DNA of 64,000 nucleotides from Streptomyces kanamyceticus (GTDB lineage Bacteria; Actinomycetota; Actinomycetes; Streptomycetales; Streptomycetaceae). Positions 36,429 to 44,910 of this stretch are shown here, piece after piece. How positions within the stretch are numbered: position 1 is the first letter of the stretch; every line of letters begins with the position of its first letter. Position numbers and translations under genes: made by a program. Location of the stretch: contig NZ_CP023699.1 of the NCBI RefSeq assembly GCF_008704495.1, positions 3,658,001 to 3,722,000 of the forward strand. The letters run 5' to 3'. The notes beneath the pieces were generated by a model. The model did not search any database. It was not told the DNA's origin and worked only from the letters and a program-made list of their open reading frames with translations.

Positions 36429-36518
36429 GGTGGTGCCTCCGTCCATTGCGGAGCCGCCCGCGAGGTGACGCCCGGGATCGCCGGGCGTCACCTCGCGGAA
36501 GCGGAACTCCGACGACTG

Positions 36519-38144
36519 CTACTTCTCGAAGACCTCGACCTCAGTGAGGATCGGGTCGCCGGCCTGGTCGAACTCGACCTTCTTCACGTTCTTCGAGTAC
36601 GCGGAGAGCGTCTTGTTGTACCAGAGCGGGATGCCCGGGAAGGTGTTGACCAGCTCCTTCTCGGCCTGCTGGTACAGCTTCGCCGAGTCGTCGATGGTCT
36701 TCGCCGCGTCGGCCTTCTTGGTCAGCTCGTCGAACTTCTTGTCCGAGAAGCCGCCCTTGTTGCCGTCGACGCCGGTGCCGTAGAGGTCGGCGAGGAAGTT
36801 GCCGTTGAACGGGTAGTCGAGCACCCAGCCGGAGCGGTACATCGACTTGACCTTCTTCTGGTCACGGATCTCCGTGTCCGCCGCGAAGTCGGTCACCGGG
36901 TCGCCGACGCACTTGACGCCGGTCGCGTTGGTGATCGAGTTGCAGACCGCGACGACCCAGTCCTTGTGCGGCTGGTCGGCGTTGTACTGGATGGAGATCT
37001 TGTTGCCGGGAACGCCGCCGCCGTCCTTGATAGACTGCTTGGCCTTCTTGGCGTCGAACTTGCAGTACTCGCCACAGGCGTCGTCCTGGTAGCCCTTGAC
37101 GCCCTTGGCGACCCAGCCGGTCGCGGACTCACGCGTGCCGTGGAACACCGTCTTGGCGATGGTGTCGCGGTCGATCGCCATCGACAGGCCCTGGAGGACC
37201 TTGGGGTCGATGTCCTTCCACTGCTTGGTGTAGAAGGCGAAGTTGACCGTGTTGAGCGCCGAGAAGTCCATGTCGATCGCGCGGTCGCCGAAGTCCTGCT
37301 TGAAGTTGGCGATCTCGCTGTTCGGGACGATCGGCATCGAGTCGACGTTGTCCGACTTCAGGTCGGCGTAGGCCGCCGTGTCCTTGTTGTAGGCCTTGAA
37401 GTCGACGCCCGCGTTCTTCGGCTTGTTGGCGCCCTTGTAGCCGTCCCAGGCGCGCACCGAGATCAGCTTCTTGTGGTCCCACTTCTGGAACTTGTACGGG
37501 CCGTTGCCGACCGGGGCCTCGCCGTACTTCTTCGGGTCCTTCAGCGCGGCCGAGGGCAGCGGGTAGAAGGGGGCGTAGACCAGCTTGTACGCGTAGTACG
37601 GGATGCCGCTCTTCAGCGAGATGGTGAAGGTGTTCTCGTCGACGACCTTCAGACCGGACATGGCCTTCTTCTCGGCCTTGCCCTTCGCCGGGTGCACCGC
37701 GTCGTAACCCTGGATGTCGCGGTACCACGCGCTGTTCTGCTGACCGTTGGCCGGGTCGGCGGCCCAGTTCCAGGCGTCCACGTAGGACTTGGCGGTGACC
37801 GCCTCGCCGTTGTGGAACTTCCAGCCGGGCTTCAGCTTGACGGTCCACACCTTCGAGTCCTTGTCGGGGGTGACCGACTCGGCGTTCTCGTAGGTGATGT
37901 CGCCCTTCTTGTCGTAGTGGACCAGACCCGTGAAGAGCGAGTCGATGACGACGCTGCCGTACGCCTCCATGGTGTTGGACGGCTGCAGAGCGTTCTGCGG
38001 CTCACCGTTGGCGTAGCTGACGATCCCCTTGGGGTCGACCTTGCGATTGCTGTTGTCGCCGCTGTCGCTGCCGCCACAAGCGGTGGCAGTCAGCGCCACA
38101 ACACCGGCTATCGCGACCCACTTGGCGCTCTTGGCACCACGCAT
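36519..38144 (-). CDS. Peptide-binding lipoprotein (SBP family 5), operon 3
   Basis: 541 residues. Signal peptide MRGAKSAKWVAIAGVVALTATACGG with lipid Cys in ATAC, an acidic linker (SDSGDNSN), then SBP_bac_5 (VSYANGEPQNALQPSNTMEAYGS, VKLKPGWKFHNGEAVTAKSYVDAWNWAAD, QWKDIDPKVLQGLSMAIDRDTIAK, WVLDYPFNGNFLADLYG). Start ATG 38144 has AGGAGG 7 bases upstream, and the next ATG (38159) overlaps that site. It shares its start and architecture with the operon 1 SBP but diverges in the binding domain, suggesting different peptide preference. Confidence 0.92.
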   Translation of the reverse strand: MRGAKSAKWVAIAGVVALTATACGGSDSGDNSNRKVDPKGIVSYANGEPQNALQPSNTMEAYGSVVIDSLFTGLVHYDKKGDITYENAESVTPDKDSKVWTVKLKPGWKFHNGEAVTAKSYVDAWNWAADPANGQQNSAWYRDIQGYDAVHPAKGKAEKKAMSGLKVVDENTFTISLKSGIPYYAYKLVYAPFYPLPSAALKDPKKYGEAPVGNGPYKFQKWDHKKLISVRAWDGYKGANKPKNAGVDFKAYNKDTAAYADLKSDNVDSMPIVPNSEIANFKQDFGDRAIDMDFSALNTVNFAFYTKQWKDIDPKVLQGLSMAIDRDTIAKTVFHGTRESATGWVAKGVKGYQDDACGEYCKFDAKKAKQSIKDGGGVPGNKISIQYNADQPHKDWVVAVCNSITNATGVKCVGDPVTDFAADTEIRDQKKVKSMYRSGWVLDYPFNGNFLADLYGTGVDGNKGGFSDKKFDELTKKADAAKTIDDSAKLYQQAEKELVNTFPGIPLWYNKTLSAYSKNVKKVEFDQAGDPILTEVEVFEK

Positions 38145-38714
38145 GGGGTTCCTCCTCATGAGTCCACTTGTTCACTACAAGAGGGGGTACGTGAAATCCC
38201 GCCGACACCCCTGACGGCGAAGATCGTGTACCCCAGTGTGCTCGTGAGTCGGCGCTCCCCACAGCGCGTGACCCATTGACCCGAGCTATACGCGGTCAAC
38301 TATTAGCCATGAGGTACCGCCCGACCACACCCTTTTGGTCTCGGTTCAATCACACCTGGCACGTACAACTTCCAAAATCCGGACAAACCGATCCGAGATA
38401 GATGGTTGCGAAACGGACGTGTTACACATCTAACGGTCAGTGACGTCCGAATAGCGGACACTCCGTGCCCGAAATCCGGTTGCCGAGAGACACTTCGCGA
38501 CACCATCGAGGCCGGGAGTTCGCCGAGGTGTGACCGGGCGGGCAGTGGGAAGCGGCGGGAAGCGACACCGTACCGCCCCCGGACACGCGGAAGGCCGGTT
38601 TCCGGCACCCCCGTGGGAGCGTCGGAAACCGGCCTCTCATGCCCGAACTGGCTGTGCGCCAGCCTCAGTTGTGCAGAGCCCTCAGAGGGCCCCGTGCCCC
38701 CGGAGGGGCCCGCG
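38145..38714. other. Intergenic region between peptide operon 3 and typA
   Basis: 570 bases without a gene. The part at 38280-38480 is less G+C-rich than the coding regions and should hold the promoter of operon 3. A minus-strand TTGACC (38299-38294) and TATAGC/TAATAG hexamers are present but not correctly spaced as a pair. On the typA side are two hairpins: the terminator at 38592-38635 and a weaker 7-bp stem, 38687-38693 with 38705-38711, just after the typA stop. Confidence 0.6.
38592..38635 (-). terminator. typA terminator
   Basis: 13-bp stem AGGCCGGTTTCCG (38592-38604) with its exact complement (38623-38635) and an 18-base loop, 80 bases beyond the typA stop on the minus strand. Confidence 0.7.
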
Positions 38715-40589
38715 TCAGCTGTGCTTGGCGCGCGACGCCGTGCGGCCGCGCTGCTTCTGGTCCAGGACGACCTTGCGGATGCGCACGGTCTCCGGGGTCA
38801 CCTCGATGCACTCGTCGTCGCGGCAGAACTCCAGGGACTGCTCGAGCGAGAGCTTGCGGGCGGGCACGACGTTCTCCGTCGTGTCCGCGGAAGCCGCACG
38901 CATGTTGGTGAGCTTCTTCTCCTTGGTGATGTTCACGTCCATGTCGTCGGCGCGCGAGTTCTCACCGACGATCATGCCCTCGTACACCTCGGTGCCGGCC
39001 TCGGTGAAGATGACACCGCGCTCCTGGAGGTTGACCATCGCGAACGGCGTGACCGAACCCGAGCGGTCGGCGACCAGCGAGCCGTTGTGACGGGTGCGCA
39101 GCTCGCCGAACCACGGCTCGTGGCCCTCGAAGATCGAGTGCGCGATGCCGGTGCCGCGGGTCTGCGTCAGGAACTCCGTACGGAAGCCGATGAGGCCGCG
39201 GGACGGGACGATCCACTCCATGCGGATCCAGCCCGAACCGTGGTTCGTCATGGTCTCCATGCGGCCCTTGCGGGTCGCCATCAGCTGCGTGATGGCGCCG
39301 AGGTGCTCCTCGGGCGAGTCGATCGTCATGCGCTCGATCGGCTCGTGCGTCTTGCCGTCGACCTGCTTGGTGACGACCTCGGGCTTGCCGACGGTCAGCT
39401 CGAAGCCCTCGCGGCGCATCTGCTCGACCAGGATGGCGAGCGCGAGCTCACCACGGCCCTGGACCTCCCAGGCGTCGGGGCGCTCGGTGTCCAGGACGCG
39501 GAGCGAGACGTTACCGATCAGCTCCTTGTCCAGGCGGTCCTTCACCTGGCGGGCGGTGACCTTGTGGCCCTTGCCGCCCTTGCCGACCAGCGGCGAGGTG
39601 TTCGTACCGATGGTCATGGAGATCGCGGGCTCGTCGACCGTGATCAGCGGGAGCGCGATCGGGTTCTCGGGGTCGGCGAGGGTCTCACCGATCATGATCT
39701 CCGGGATGCCGGCGATCGCGCAGATGTCGCCGGGGCCCGCCTTCTCGGCGGGCTTGCGGGTGAGCGCCTCGGTCATCATCAGCTCGGTGATGCGGACGTT
39801 CGACTGCGAGCCGTCGCGCTTGATCCACGTGACCGTCTGGCCCTTGCGCAGCTCGCCCTGCTCGACGCGGCAGAGCGCGATGCGGCCGAGGAAGTTGTCC
39901 GCGTCCAGGTTGGTGACGTGGGCCTGCAGCGGCGCCTCTTCGTCGTACTCCGGGGCGGGGACGTGCTGGAGGATCGTGCTGAAGAACGGCTCCAGGCTGT
40001 CGCTGTCCGCGGGGACGGTGCCGTCCTCCGGCTTGGTCAGCGAGGCGATGCCGTCACGGCCGCAGGCGTAGACGATCGGGAACTCGATCTGGTCCTCGTC
40101 GGCGTCCAGGTCGAGGAAGAGGTCGTACGTCTCGTTGACGACCTCGTCGATCCGGGAGTCCGGGCGGTCCGTCTTGTTGATGCACAGGATGACCGGCATC
40201 CGGGCCTGGAGGGCCTTGCGGAGCACGAAGCGGGTCTGCGGCAGCGGACCCTCGGAGGCGTCGACGAGGAGGACGACCGCGTCCACCATCGACAGACCGC
40301 GCTCGACCTCGCCACCGAAGTCGGCGTGGCCGGGGGTGTCGATGATGTTGATCGTGATGACGTCGCCGCCATCCTTGGGGTGGTACTTGACGGCCGTGTT
40401 CTTGGCCAGGATCGTGATGCCCTTCTCACGCTCCAGGTCGTTCGAGTCCATCATGCGGTCGTCGAGCGACTCCGCAGCATGCGCGGCGAAGGCACCGGCC
40501 TGCTTGAGCATGGCATCGACGATGGTCGTCTTGCCGTGGTCGACGTGGGCGACGATGGCGACGTTACGAATGTCATGGCGCGTGGGCAT
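38715..40589 (-). CDS. typA: Ribosome-associated translational GTPase TypA/BipA
   Basis: 624 residues, an EF-G-like GTPase acting on the 70S ribosome. G1 AHVDHGKTT (14-22), G2 region REKGITI, G3 DTPGHADF, G4 NKTDRPD. Then come EF-Tu domain 2 ([22 protein letters not shown]), an EF-G domain V-like region ([26 protein letters not shown]) and the TypA-specific C-terminal domain ([43 protein letters not shown]). Start ATG 40589 ([22 protein letters not shown]) follows a GGGAGAAG at long spacing; the frame open to 40667 lacks a site. Conserved single-copy gene linked to stress and cold adaptation in other bacteria. Confidence 0.96.
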   Translation of the reverse strand: MPTRHDIRNVAIVAHVDHGKTTIVDAMLKQAGAFAAHAAESLDDRMMDSNDLEREKGITILAKNTAVKYHPKDGGDVITINIIDTPGHADFGGEVERGLSMVDAVVLLVDASEGPLPQTRFVLRKALQARMPVILCINKTDRPDSRIDEVVNETYDLFLDLDADEDQIEFPIVYACGRDGIASLTKPEDGTVPADSDSLEPFFSTILQHVPAPEYDEEAPLQAHVTNLDADNFLGRIALCRVEQGELRKGQTVTWIKRDGSQSNVRITELMMTEALTRKPAEKAGPGDICAIAGIPEIMIGETLADPENPIALPLITVDEPAISMTIGTNTSPLVGKGGKGHKVTARQVKDRLDKELIGNVSLRVLDTERPDAWEVQGRGELALAILVEQMRREGFELTVGKPEVVTKQVDGKTHEPIERMTIDSPEEHLGAITQLMATRKGRMETMTNHGSGWIRMEWIVPSRGLIGFRTEFLTQTRGTGIAHSIFEGHEPWFGELRTRHNGSLVADRSGSVTPFAMVNLQERGVIFTEAGTEVYEGMIVGENSRADDMDVNITKEKKLTNMRAASADTTENVVPARKLSLEQSLEFCRDDECIEVTPETVRIRKVVLDQKQRGRTASRAKHS

Positions 40590-40971
40590 ACGAGCTGCGC
40601 TTCTCCCGGGAAGAGTGGACGGCGGCGCGTACGGTCCGGTACGCGTGCCCTGCCGGGCAGACAACACGCCACGGCCTTACCCCAGTCTACGTGGCCCGCG
40701 CGGAGGCGGCCTCCGCGGGGGTCAGGGCGCCGCCCCCGACGGGGCTCGGGAGGCGGCTGGGGTGAAGGGGAAATGCGCAGGTCAATGGGTAGGGACGACC
40801 TTGCCCGCCGGGGTGTCCGGCGGGCAAGGGAGTTGAGCGGAATCTGAGCGTCAGACGCGTGAAGAGTCGGTGTACGCCACTTTTCCGACGGCTGTTCACG
40901 TCACTTTCCGACGGCTGTGTACGCCACTTTTCCGTGAGCGGTGTACGTCGTTTTCCCGCGAGCGGTGTACG
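40590..40971. other. Intergenic region between typA and the orphan binding protein
   Basis: 382 bases without a gene. It contains, on the minus-strand path, the 24-bp repeat array at the end of the binding-protein gene (40870-40988), a strong terminator (40799-40829), and near typA a small inverted repeat CGCGTAC (40626-40632)/GTACGCG (40639-40645) in the typA leader. Apparent reading frames here only read through these repeats. Confidence 0.65.
40799..40829 (-). terminator. Terminator of the orphan binding-protein gene
   Basis: 13-bp perfect stem CCTTGCCCGCCGG (40799-40811) with its complement (40817-40829), loop GGTGT. On the minus strand it lies about 140 bases after the stop, beyond the repeat array. 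Confidence 0.75.
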
Positions 40972-40988
40972 TCACTTCTCCGACGGCT
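40870..40988. repeat. 24-bp minisatellite, five copies, spanning a stop codon
   Basis: Units at 40870-40893, 40894-40916 (23 bases), 40917-40940, 40941-40964 and 40965-40988, consensus GTGTACGTCACTTTTCCGACGGCT. The last unit contains the TGA (40974-40972, minus strand) and last four codons of the binding-protein gene. In the next copies the stop position reads CGA, then TGG, so beyond the stop the frame would continue as EK-x-RTPL-type 8-residue repeats until the 23-base copy shifts it. Confidence 0.9.
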
Positions 40989-43293
40989 CCGTCGACGGCT
41001 TGGCGCCCGGCTTCAGGAAGCCGATGTCCTCGAATTCCGGGGACTGGAACCCGAAGGCTCCCGCGTTCGCCAGATTGGCCTTGGCCGCCATCAGCTGGGG
41101 GCGCTGGTAGAGGGGGATGGAGCCCGCCTCCGCCCAGATCCGGGCGTCGGCCTTCCTGACCAGGGAACGGGCCGTCTCCTCGTCGAGCTCCCCCGCCGCC
41201 TGGTCGAAGAGCTGGTCGATGTGGTCGGTGCCGACGCGCGTGTAGTTCTGCTCGACGTTCAGCGAGCCGTCCGCGGCCGGGATCGGCTTGGCGAAGATCG
41301 GCCGGGCGTCGGTGGCGGGGAAGGCCGACGCGGGCCAGGAGTAGAGCGCCAGGTCGTACTGGCCGGACGCGATGTGGTCCTTGAAGTAGCTCTCGTCGGC
41401 GACCTTGGAGACCTCGGTGCGCACCCCGATCCGCTCCAGCATCCGCGTGATCCGGTCGGCCACCGCGCGCAGCGGCTCCGAACCCTCCCCCGACGGGAGC
41501 ACGAAGCGCAGCGTGAGGGACTTGCCGTCCTTGGCCAGCGGGCCGCCGACCGCCGCCGGGGCCGCGGTGCCCCTGGGCGCGTAGGCACCGGGGGCGCCGC
41601 CCTTGGCCTGGTCCTTGGCGCCCGGGTGGGACTTGGCCTGGGCAGCGGACTGCTTCTCCGCCTGCTGCTTGGCCTGGCCGCCCGGGTCCTTCTTCTTCTG
41701 CTCCTTCTCGGCCTCGCCGGGCAGGCCGAGCACATCGGCCTGCCGGTTCAGCGCGGCCCGCTGGTAGGCGGCCGCGGGGGCCGGGGCGAGCACGGTGGTG
41801 CCGTTGTCGCCGGGCTTCCCGTCGTCCTCGCCGACGATGTACGTCCCGTCGCCCCCGGAGCCCTCGGATCCCTCCGAGCCCTCGTCGGACTCGCGCGACT
41901 TCTTCTTCTCCGCCTCGCTGCCCGCGGTCTTCGCCTTCTTGTCCTTGAGCGGGGCGCCCGGCATCCAGCCCGCGTCCGCGAGCAGCGCCCTGGCCTCGGT
42001 GGTGTCCTGCTCGCCGAGGGCCCCGCTGTTGTCGGCGTACGCCTGCTGTCCGGCGAGCGCGAGGTGGCTGCCGACCGGCTCCGCGGGCAGGCCGAGCGGC
42101 TTGAGCACGGTCGCGGCGAGCTGCTCCCTGTCCAGGGCGCGGGCCACCGCGCGGCGCACCCGGTCGTCCGCGAGCGGGCCCTCGGAGCCGTTGAGTGCCA
42201 GCTGGGTGTAGGCGGGCTCCAGGGACTTGCGGACCACGTAGCCGCGCAGGCCCGTCTGCTCCTTCGCGTACTTCTTGACGGCCTTGCGCGTCTTGGAGCG
42301 CGCCGCCGCCTCCGTCTCCGCGGCCTCCTCGTCGGAGCCGTGCGCGATCGCCCAGGAGCGCAGCGCCTTGCCGGGGGTGATCGTCGATCCCGGGCCGTGC
42401 GCCAGCGGACCCTGGGCGGCCTTGTCGCGGGCGGCCAGCGAGATGCGGTCCGCCTCCGCCGGGTCGATCTCGGCCAGGTCGACGTCACCGTCGGCGAGCG
42501 CCTTGGCCCGCTCGTCGCGCGGCACCGCGCGCAGCACGAGCTTGTCCAGCTTGGCGGGCCTGCCCCACCAGCGCGGGTTGCGCGCCAGCGTCACGTCGCC
42601 CGCCTTGCGGTCGACGTCGGAGAGCGTGAAGGGTCCCGCGGTCACCTTGAGCTTGCGGCGCGCGCCGTCGTTGAAGCCGTCGGGGGTGCCCATGACCTGC
42701 TTGGGGTACAGCGGCGAGAACAGCGAGCGCCAGTCGGCGTACGGCTTGGCGAAGGTGACCCGCACCTCCAGGTTGTTCGCGCCGCGCTCGATCTTCTCGA
42801 TGCGGTCGTAGCCCGCGTTGCGTGCCGTCCAGTACGCGGTGTCCTTGCCCGAGAGGGCCCGCCACTGCGCGGCGAAGTCGTCGGCGCCGATCTCGCGGCC
42901 GTCGCTCCAGACGGCCTGCTGGTTGAGCTTGTACAGGACGACCTGCCGGGGCTCGCGCTCCACGACCTCGGCCGACTCCAGGAAGTCGGGGTTGGCCTGC
43001 GCCCTGCCCTGCGCGTCGATCCTGAACAGCGAGGGCAGGACCGCGCCCGCGACCCGCGAGGTGCCCGGATCGGCGTCGGCCTGGAAGGAGTTGAGGGTTT
43101 CGGGCAGTGCGTCGACCGCCCACTTCACGGTGCCCCCGTCGGCGACCAGGTCCCGGGCCGCGGGTGCGACGTCCTGGCCCGCGGTCGGCCGTCCTGCCTC
43201 GTCGTTCGAGCTGCATCCGGCGAGGGCGGGCAGAGCCAGTACCCCCGTCGCGAGAAACACGACAGATCTGACTCTGACGCGGTCGTGGGACAT
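40972..43293 (-). CDS. Orphan family-5 substrate-binding lipoprotein with charged insertion
   Basis: 773 residues, far longer than the 540 usual for the family. Signal peptide with a perfect lipobox (LPALAGC, Cys near 27). SBP_bac_5 N-lobe (GGTVKWAVDALPETLNSFQADAD, FLESAEVVEREPRQVVLYKLNQQAVWSDGREIGADDFAAQW, VRRAVARALDREQLAATVL), then an insertion of about 140 residues (roughly 447-585) rich in Lys, Glu, Ser, Gln, Ala (EAEKKKSRESDEGSEGSEG, QAKQQAEKQSAAQAK). The second lobe resumes at KSLTLRFVLPSGEGSEPLRAVADRIT. ATG 43293 has GGAGGT 7 bases upstream. No permease or ATPase lies beside it, so it may serve one of the nearby peptide transporters. Its C-terminus (KPSTEPSEK) ends inside a tandem repeat. 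Confidence 0.9.
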   Translation of the reverse strand: MSHDRVRVRSVVFLATGVLALPALAGCSSNDEAGRPTAGQDVAPAARDLVADGGTVKWAVDALPETLNSFQADADPGTSRVAGAVLPSLFRIDAQGRAQANPDFLESAEVVEREPRQVVLYKLNQQAVWSDGREIGADDFAAQWRALSGKDTAYWTARNAGYDRIEKIERGANNLEVRVTFAKPYADWRSLFSPLYPKQVMGTPDGFNDGARRKLKVTAGPFTLSDVDRKAGDVTLARNPRWWGRPAKLDKLVLRAVPRDERAKALADGDVDLAEIDPAEADRISLAARDKAAQGPLAHGPGSTITPGKALRSWAIAHGSDEEAAETEAAARSKTRKAVKKYAKEQTGLRGYVVRKSLEPAYTQLALNGSEGPLADDRVRRAVARALDREQLAATVLKPLGLPAEPVGSHLALAGQQAYADNSGALGEQDTTEARALLADAGWMPGAPLKDKKAKTAGSEAEKKKSRESDEGSEGSEGSGGDGTYIVGEDDGKPGDNGTTVLAPAPAAAYQRAALNRQADVLGLPGEAEKEQKKKDPGGQAKQQAEKQSAAQAKSHPGAKDQAKGGAPGAYAPRGTAAPAAVGGPLAKDGKSLTLRFVLPSGEGSEPLRAVADRITRMLERIGVRTEVSKVADESYFKDHIASGQYDLALYSWPASAFPATDARPIFAKPIPAADGSLNVEQNYTRVGTDHIDQLFDQAAGELDEETARSLVRKADARIWAEAGSIPLYQRPQLMAAKANLANAGAFGFQSPEFEDIGFLKPGAKPSTEPSEK

Positions 43294-43690
43294 GGCTGGT
43301 ACCTCCGGGGTCCGGGGCTCGCCCGGCCGCCCGCTGCCAGGTCCGGGCCGGGTTCGATCACGTTTGGGGGTATATGGAGCTGATCACATCTATCGCCCCA
43401 CTGAAGGGGACGGGATCGGTCACGCGGCGGAGGCACGACGTGGGGGCGCGCAGATCCCACTCGTGCGGCCCAATAGTCCGGCCACCCGGTCCGGCCGCCT
43501 GGCCCGGCCACCCGATCCGGTCACCGGCGGACACTTTCGGTCCCGGCCGACGCGACCGGCGCGTGATCCGGCGCATTCACGGCCGTCGATCCGGCAATCG
43601 GTGCAGATCTCTTCACAAGCCGGGATGTGAAGCGCGACACTCGCAGGCGCATGAGCGTTGCCACCGCACACCTGACAGTGAGGGCAAGTC
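43294..43690. other. Divergent intergenic region between the orphan SBP and the sdh-linked gene
   Basis: 397 bases without a gene. It holds a degenerate 13-bp repeat (43476-43527) and an AT-richer patch around 43360-43400 (GGTATATGGAGC) that may contain the SBP promoter on the minus strand, with a tight CCCC-ACTGA-AGGGG hairpin beside it. No convincing promoter pair on plus. Apparent frames crossing here overlap on all strands and are not supported. Confidence 0.55.
43476..43527. repeat. Degenerate 13-bp tandem repeat, four copies
   Basis: GTCCGGCCACCCG at 43476-43488, then 43489-43501, 43502-43514 and 43515-43527 with one to four differences each. Intergenic. It could be a remnant minisatellite or clustered protein sites. 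Confidence 0.6.
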
Positions 43691-43993
43691 ATGGCTCTGC
43701 ACGATGAATTGACAGCCGTTCAGCGCTGCGTCGACGACTTGGTCCGCACCGTCGGCAAGCTGGAGCAGCAGGCCGGTGACGAGCTGGCGGACAGCGTCGA
43801 CGTACGCCGGGTGCGTACGGACACCGACCACCTGCGCGAAAGCGTCGCCCTGCTGCGCGCTGCCGCCCCCGCGCCCGGCGGGACGCCACGCAGGCCGGAC
43901 CTGGTGACGATCCCCGACACGCCGTACGACAGCTCTCTGTGGACGGACTCCGACGACGAGGGCCTGGGCGCCCGCGACCGCCGCGCGCCCTGA
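43691..43993 (+). CDS. Conserved small protein upstream of sdh, unknown function
   Basis: 100 residues. An amphipathic helical N-terminal half (LHDELTAVQRCVDDLVRTVGKLEQQAGDELADSVDVRRVRTDTDHLRESVALL) likely forms a coiled coil, followed by a proline-rich linker and an acidic tail (TIPDTPYDSSLWTDSDDEGLGARD). ATG 43691 with GAGGG 7 bases upstream. No signal peptide or known domain. It precedes the succinate dehydrogenase genes by 80 bases on the same strand and, from memory, is a regular neighbour of them in Streptomyces, so cotranscription is plausible. Confidence 0.78.
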   Translation: MALHDELTAVQRCVDDLVRTVGKLEQQAGDELADSVDVRRVRTDTDHLRESVALLRAAAPAPGGTPRRPDLVTIPDTPYDSSLWTDSDDEGLGARDRRAP

Positions 43994-44073
43994 CGGACCG
44001 CACCCCCCGCCCCGCCCTGAGCCACGCCCCTCAGAGCCCCTCCCCCAACCGCGGAAGAAGGAGTGGAGCCTCG

Positions 44074-44910
44074 TTGGCCACCGGCACGGAACCTCAACCG
44101 AAAAGCGGCAGGACCCCGGCAGGCGGCGTGCGCGACGGCACGCGCGCCGCGATCGGCGCTGCCCATCTGCGGACCGACCGCTGGTGGCTGGCGCCCGCGG
44201 TGACAGCCGCCGGGCTGTTCGCCTTCGTCGTCTACTCGACGTGGCGGGCGTTCGCGAACGCGGACTATTACCACGCGCCCTACGTGTCGCCGTTCTACTC
44301 ACCCTGTCTGGCCGACAACTGCGAGCCGATGCGCTCGGGCCCCAACTGGGAGATCTTCGGCAGCTGGTGGGGCCTGTCCCCCGCGCTGCTCATCCTGATC
44401 TTCCCGCTCGGCTTCCGGCTGACCTGCTACTACTACCGCAAGGCGTACTACCGCGGCTTCTGGGCCTCGCCACCGGCCTGCGCGGTCGCCGAGCCGCACA
44501 AGAAGTACTCGGGCGAGACCCGCTTCCCGCTGATCGTCCAGAACATCCACCGGTACTTCTTCTACGCGGCGGTCCCGGTCGCGGGCATCCTCACGTACGA
44601 CACCGTGCTCGCCTTCCGCGACGAGCACTACGCATGGGGCCACATGGGCCTCGGCACCCTGATCTTCGTCGTCAACATCTCGCTGATCTGGGCGTACACG
44701 CTCTCCTGCCACTCCTGCCGGCACATCGTCGGCGGCAAGCTCAAGCACTTCTCCAAGCATCCGGTCCGCTACCGCATGTGGCAGTGGGTCGGGAAGTTGA
44801 ATGCCCGTCACATGCTGCTCGCCTGGGCGTCGTTGATCAGCGTGGCGCTCGCCGACTTCTATGTGTACCTGCTCGCGTCCGGCGCCTTCGACGATCCGAG
44901 GTTGTTCTGA
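44074..44910 (+). CDS. Succinate dehydrogenase membrane anchor (Sdh1-type cytochrome b subunit)
   Basis: About 278 residues with five to six membrane helices. Conserved His candidates for haem occur in QNIHRYFFYAAVPVAG, GHMGLGTLIF, CHSCRHIVGG and NARHMLL. The external segment SPFYSPCLADNCEPM has a Cys pair. It anchors the dehydrogenase and passes electrons to quinone. Type resembles the three-subunit Sdh1 of mycobacteria rather than the SdhCD pair. Start is TTG 44074 (ATGTEPQPK), with GGAG 5 bases and AAGGAG 11 bases upstream; no ATG or GTG fits. The stop overlaps the sdhA start by one base (TGATG). Confidence 0.85.
   Translation: MATGTEPQPKSGRTPAGGVRDGTRAAIGAAHLRTDRWWLAPAVTAAGLFAFVVYSTWRAFANADYYHAPYVSPFYSPCLADNCEPMRSGPNWEIFGSWWGLSPALLILIFPLGFRLTCYYYRKAYYRGFWASPPACAVAEPHKKYSGETRFPLIVQNIHRYFFYAAVPVAGILTYDTVLAFRDEHYAWGHMGLGTLIFVVNISLIWAYTLSCHSCRHIVGGKLKHFSKHPVRYRMWQWVGKLNARHMLLAWASLISVALADFYVYLLASGAFDDPRLF

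Noticed and set aside
35235..38279. Open frame of over 1000 codons antisense to peptide operon 3
   Set aside because: It runs opposite three genuine ABC genes, has Val/Arg/Asp/Gly-dominated composition typical of antisense frames in high-GC DNA, and shows no domain or ribosome site.
40870..40988. CRISPR or att-site array
   Set aside because: Five contiguous 24-bp units without spacers, one of them inside a coding sequence; no integrase or cas gene.
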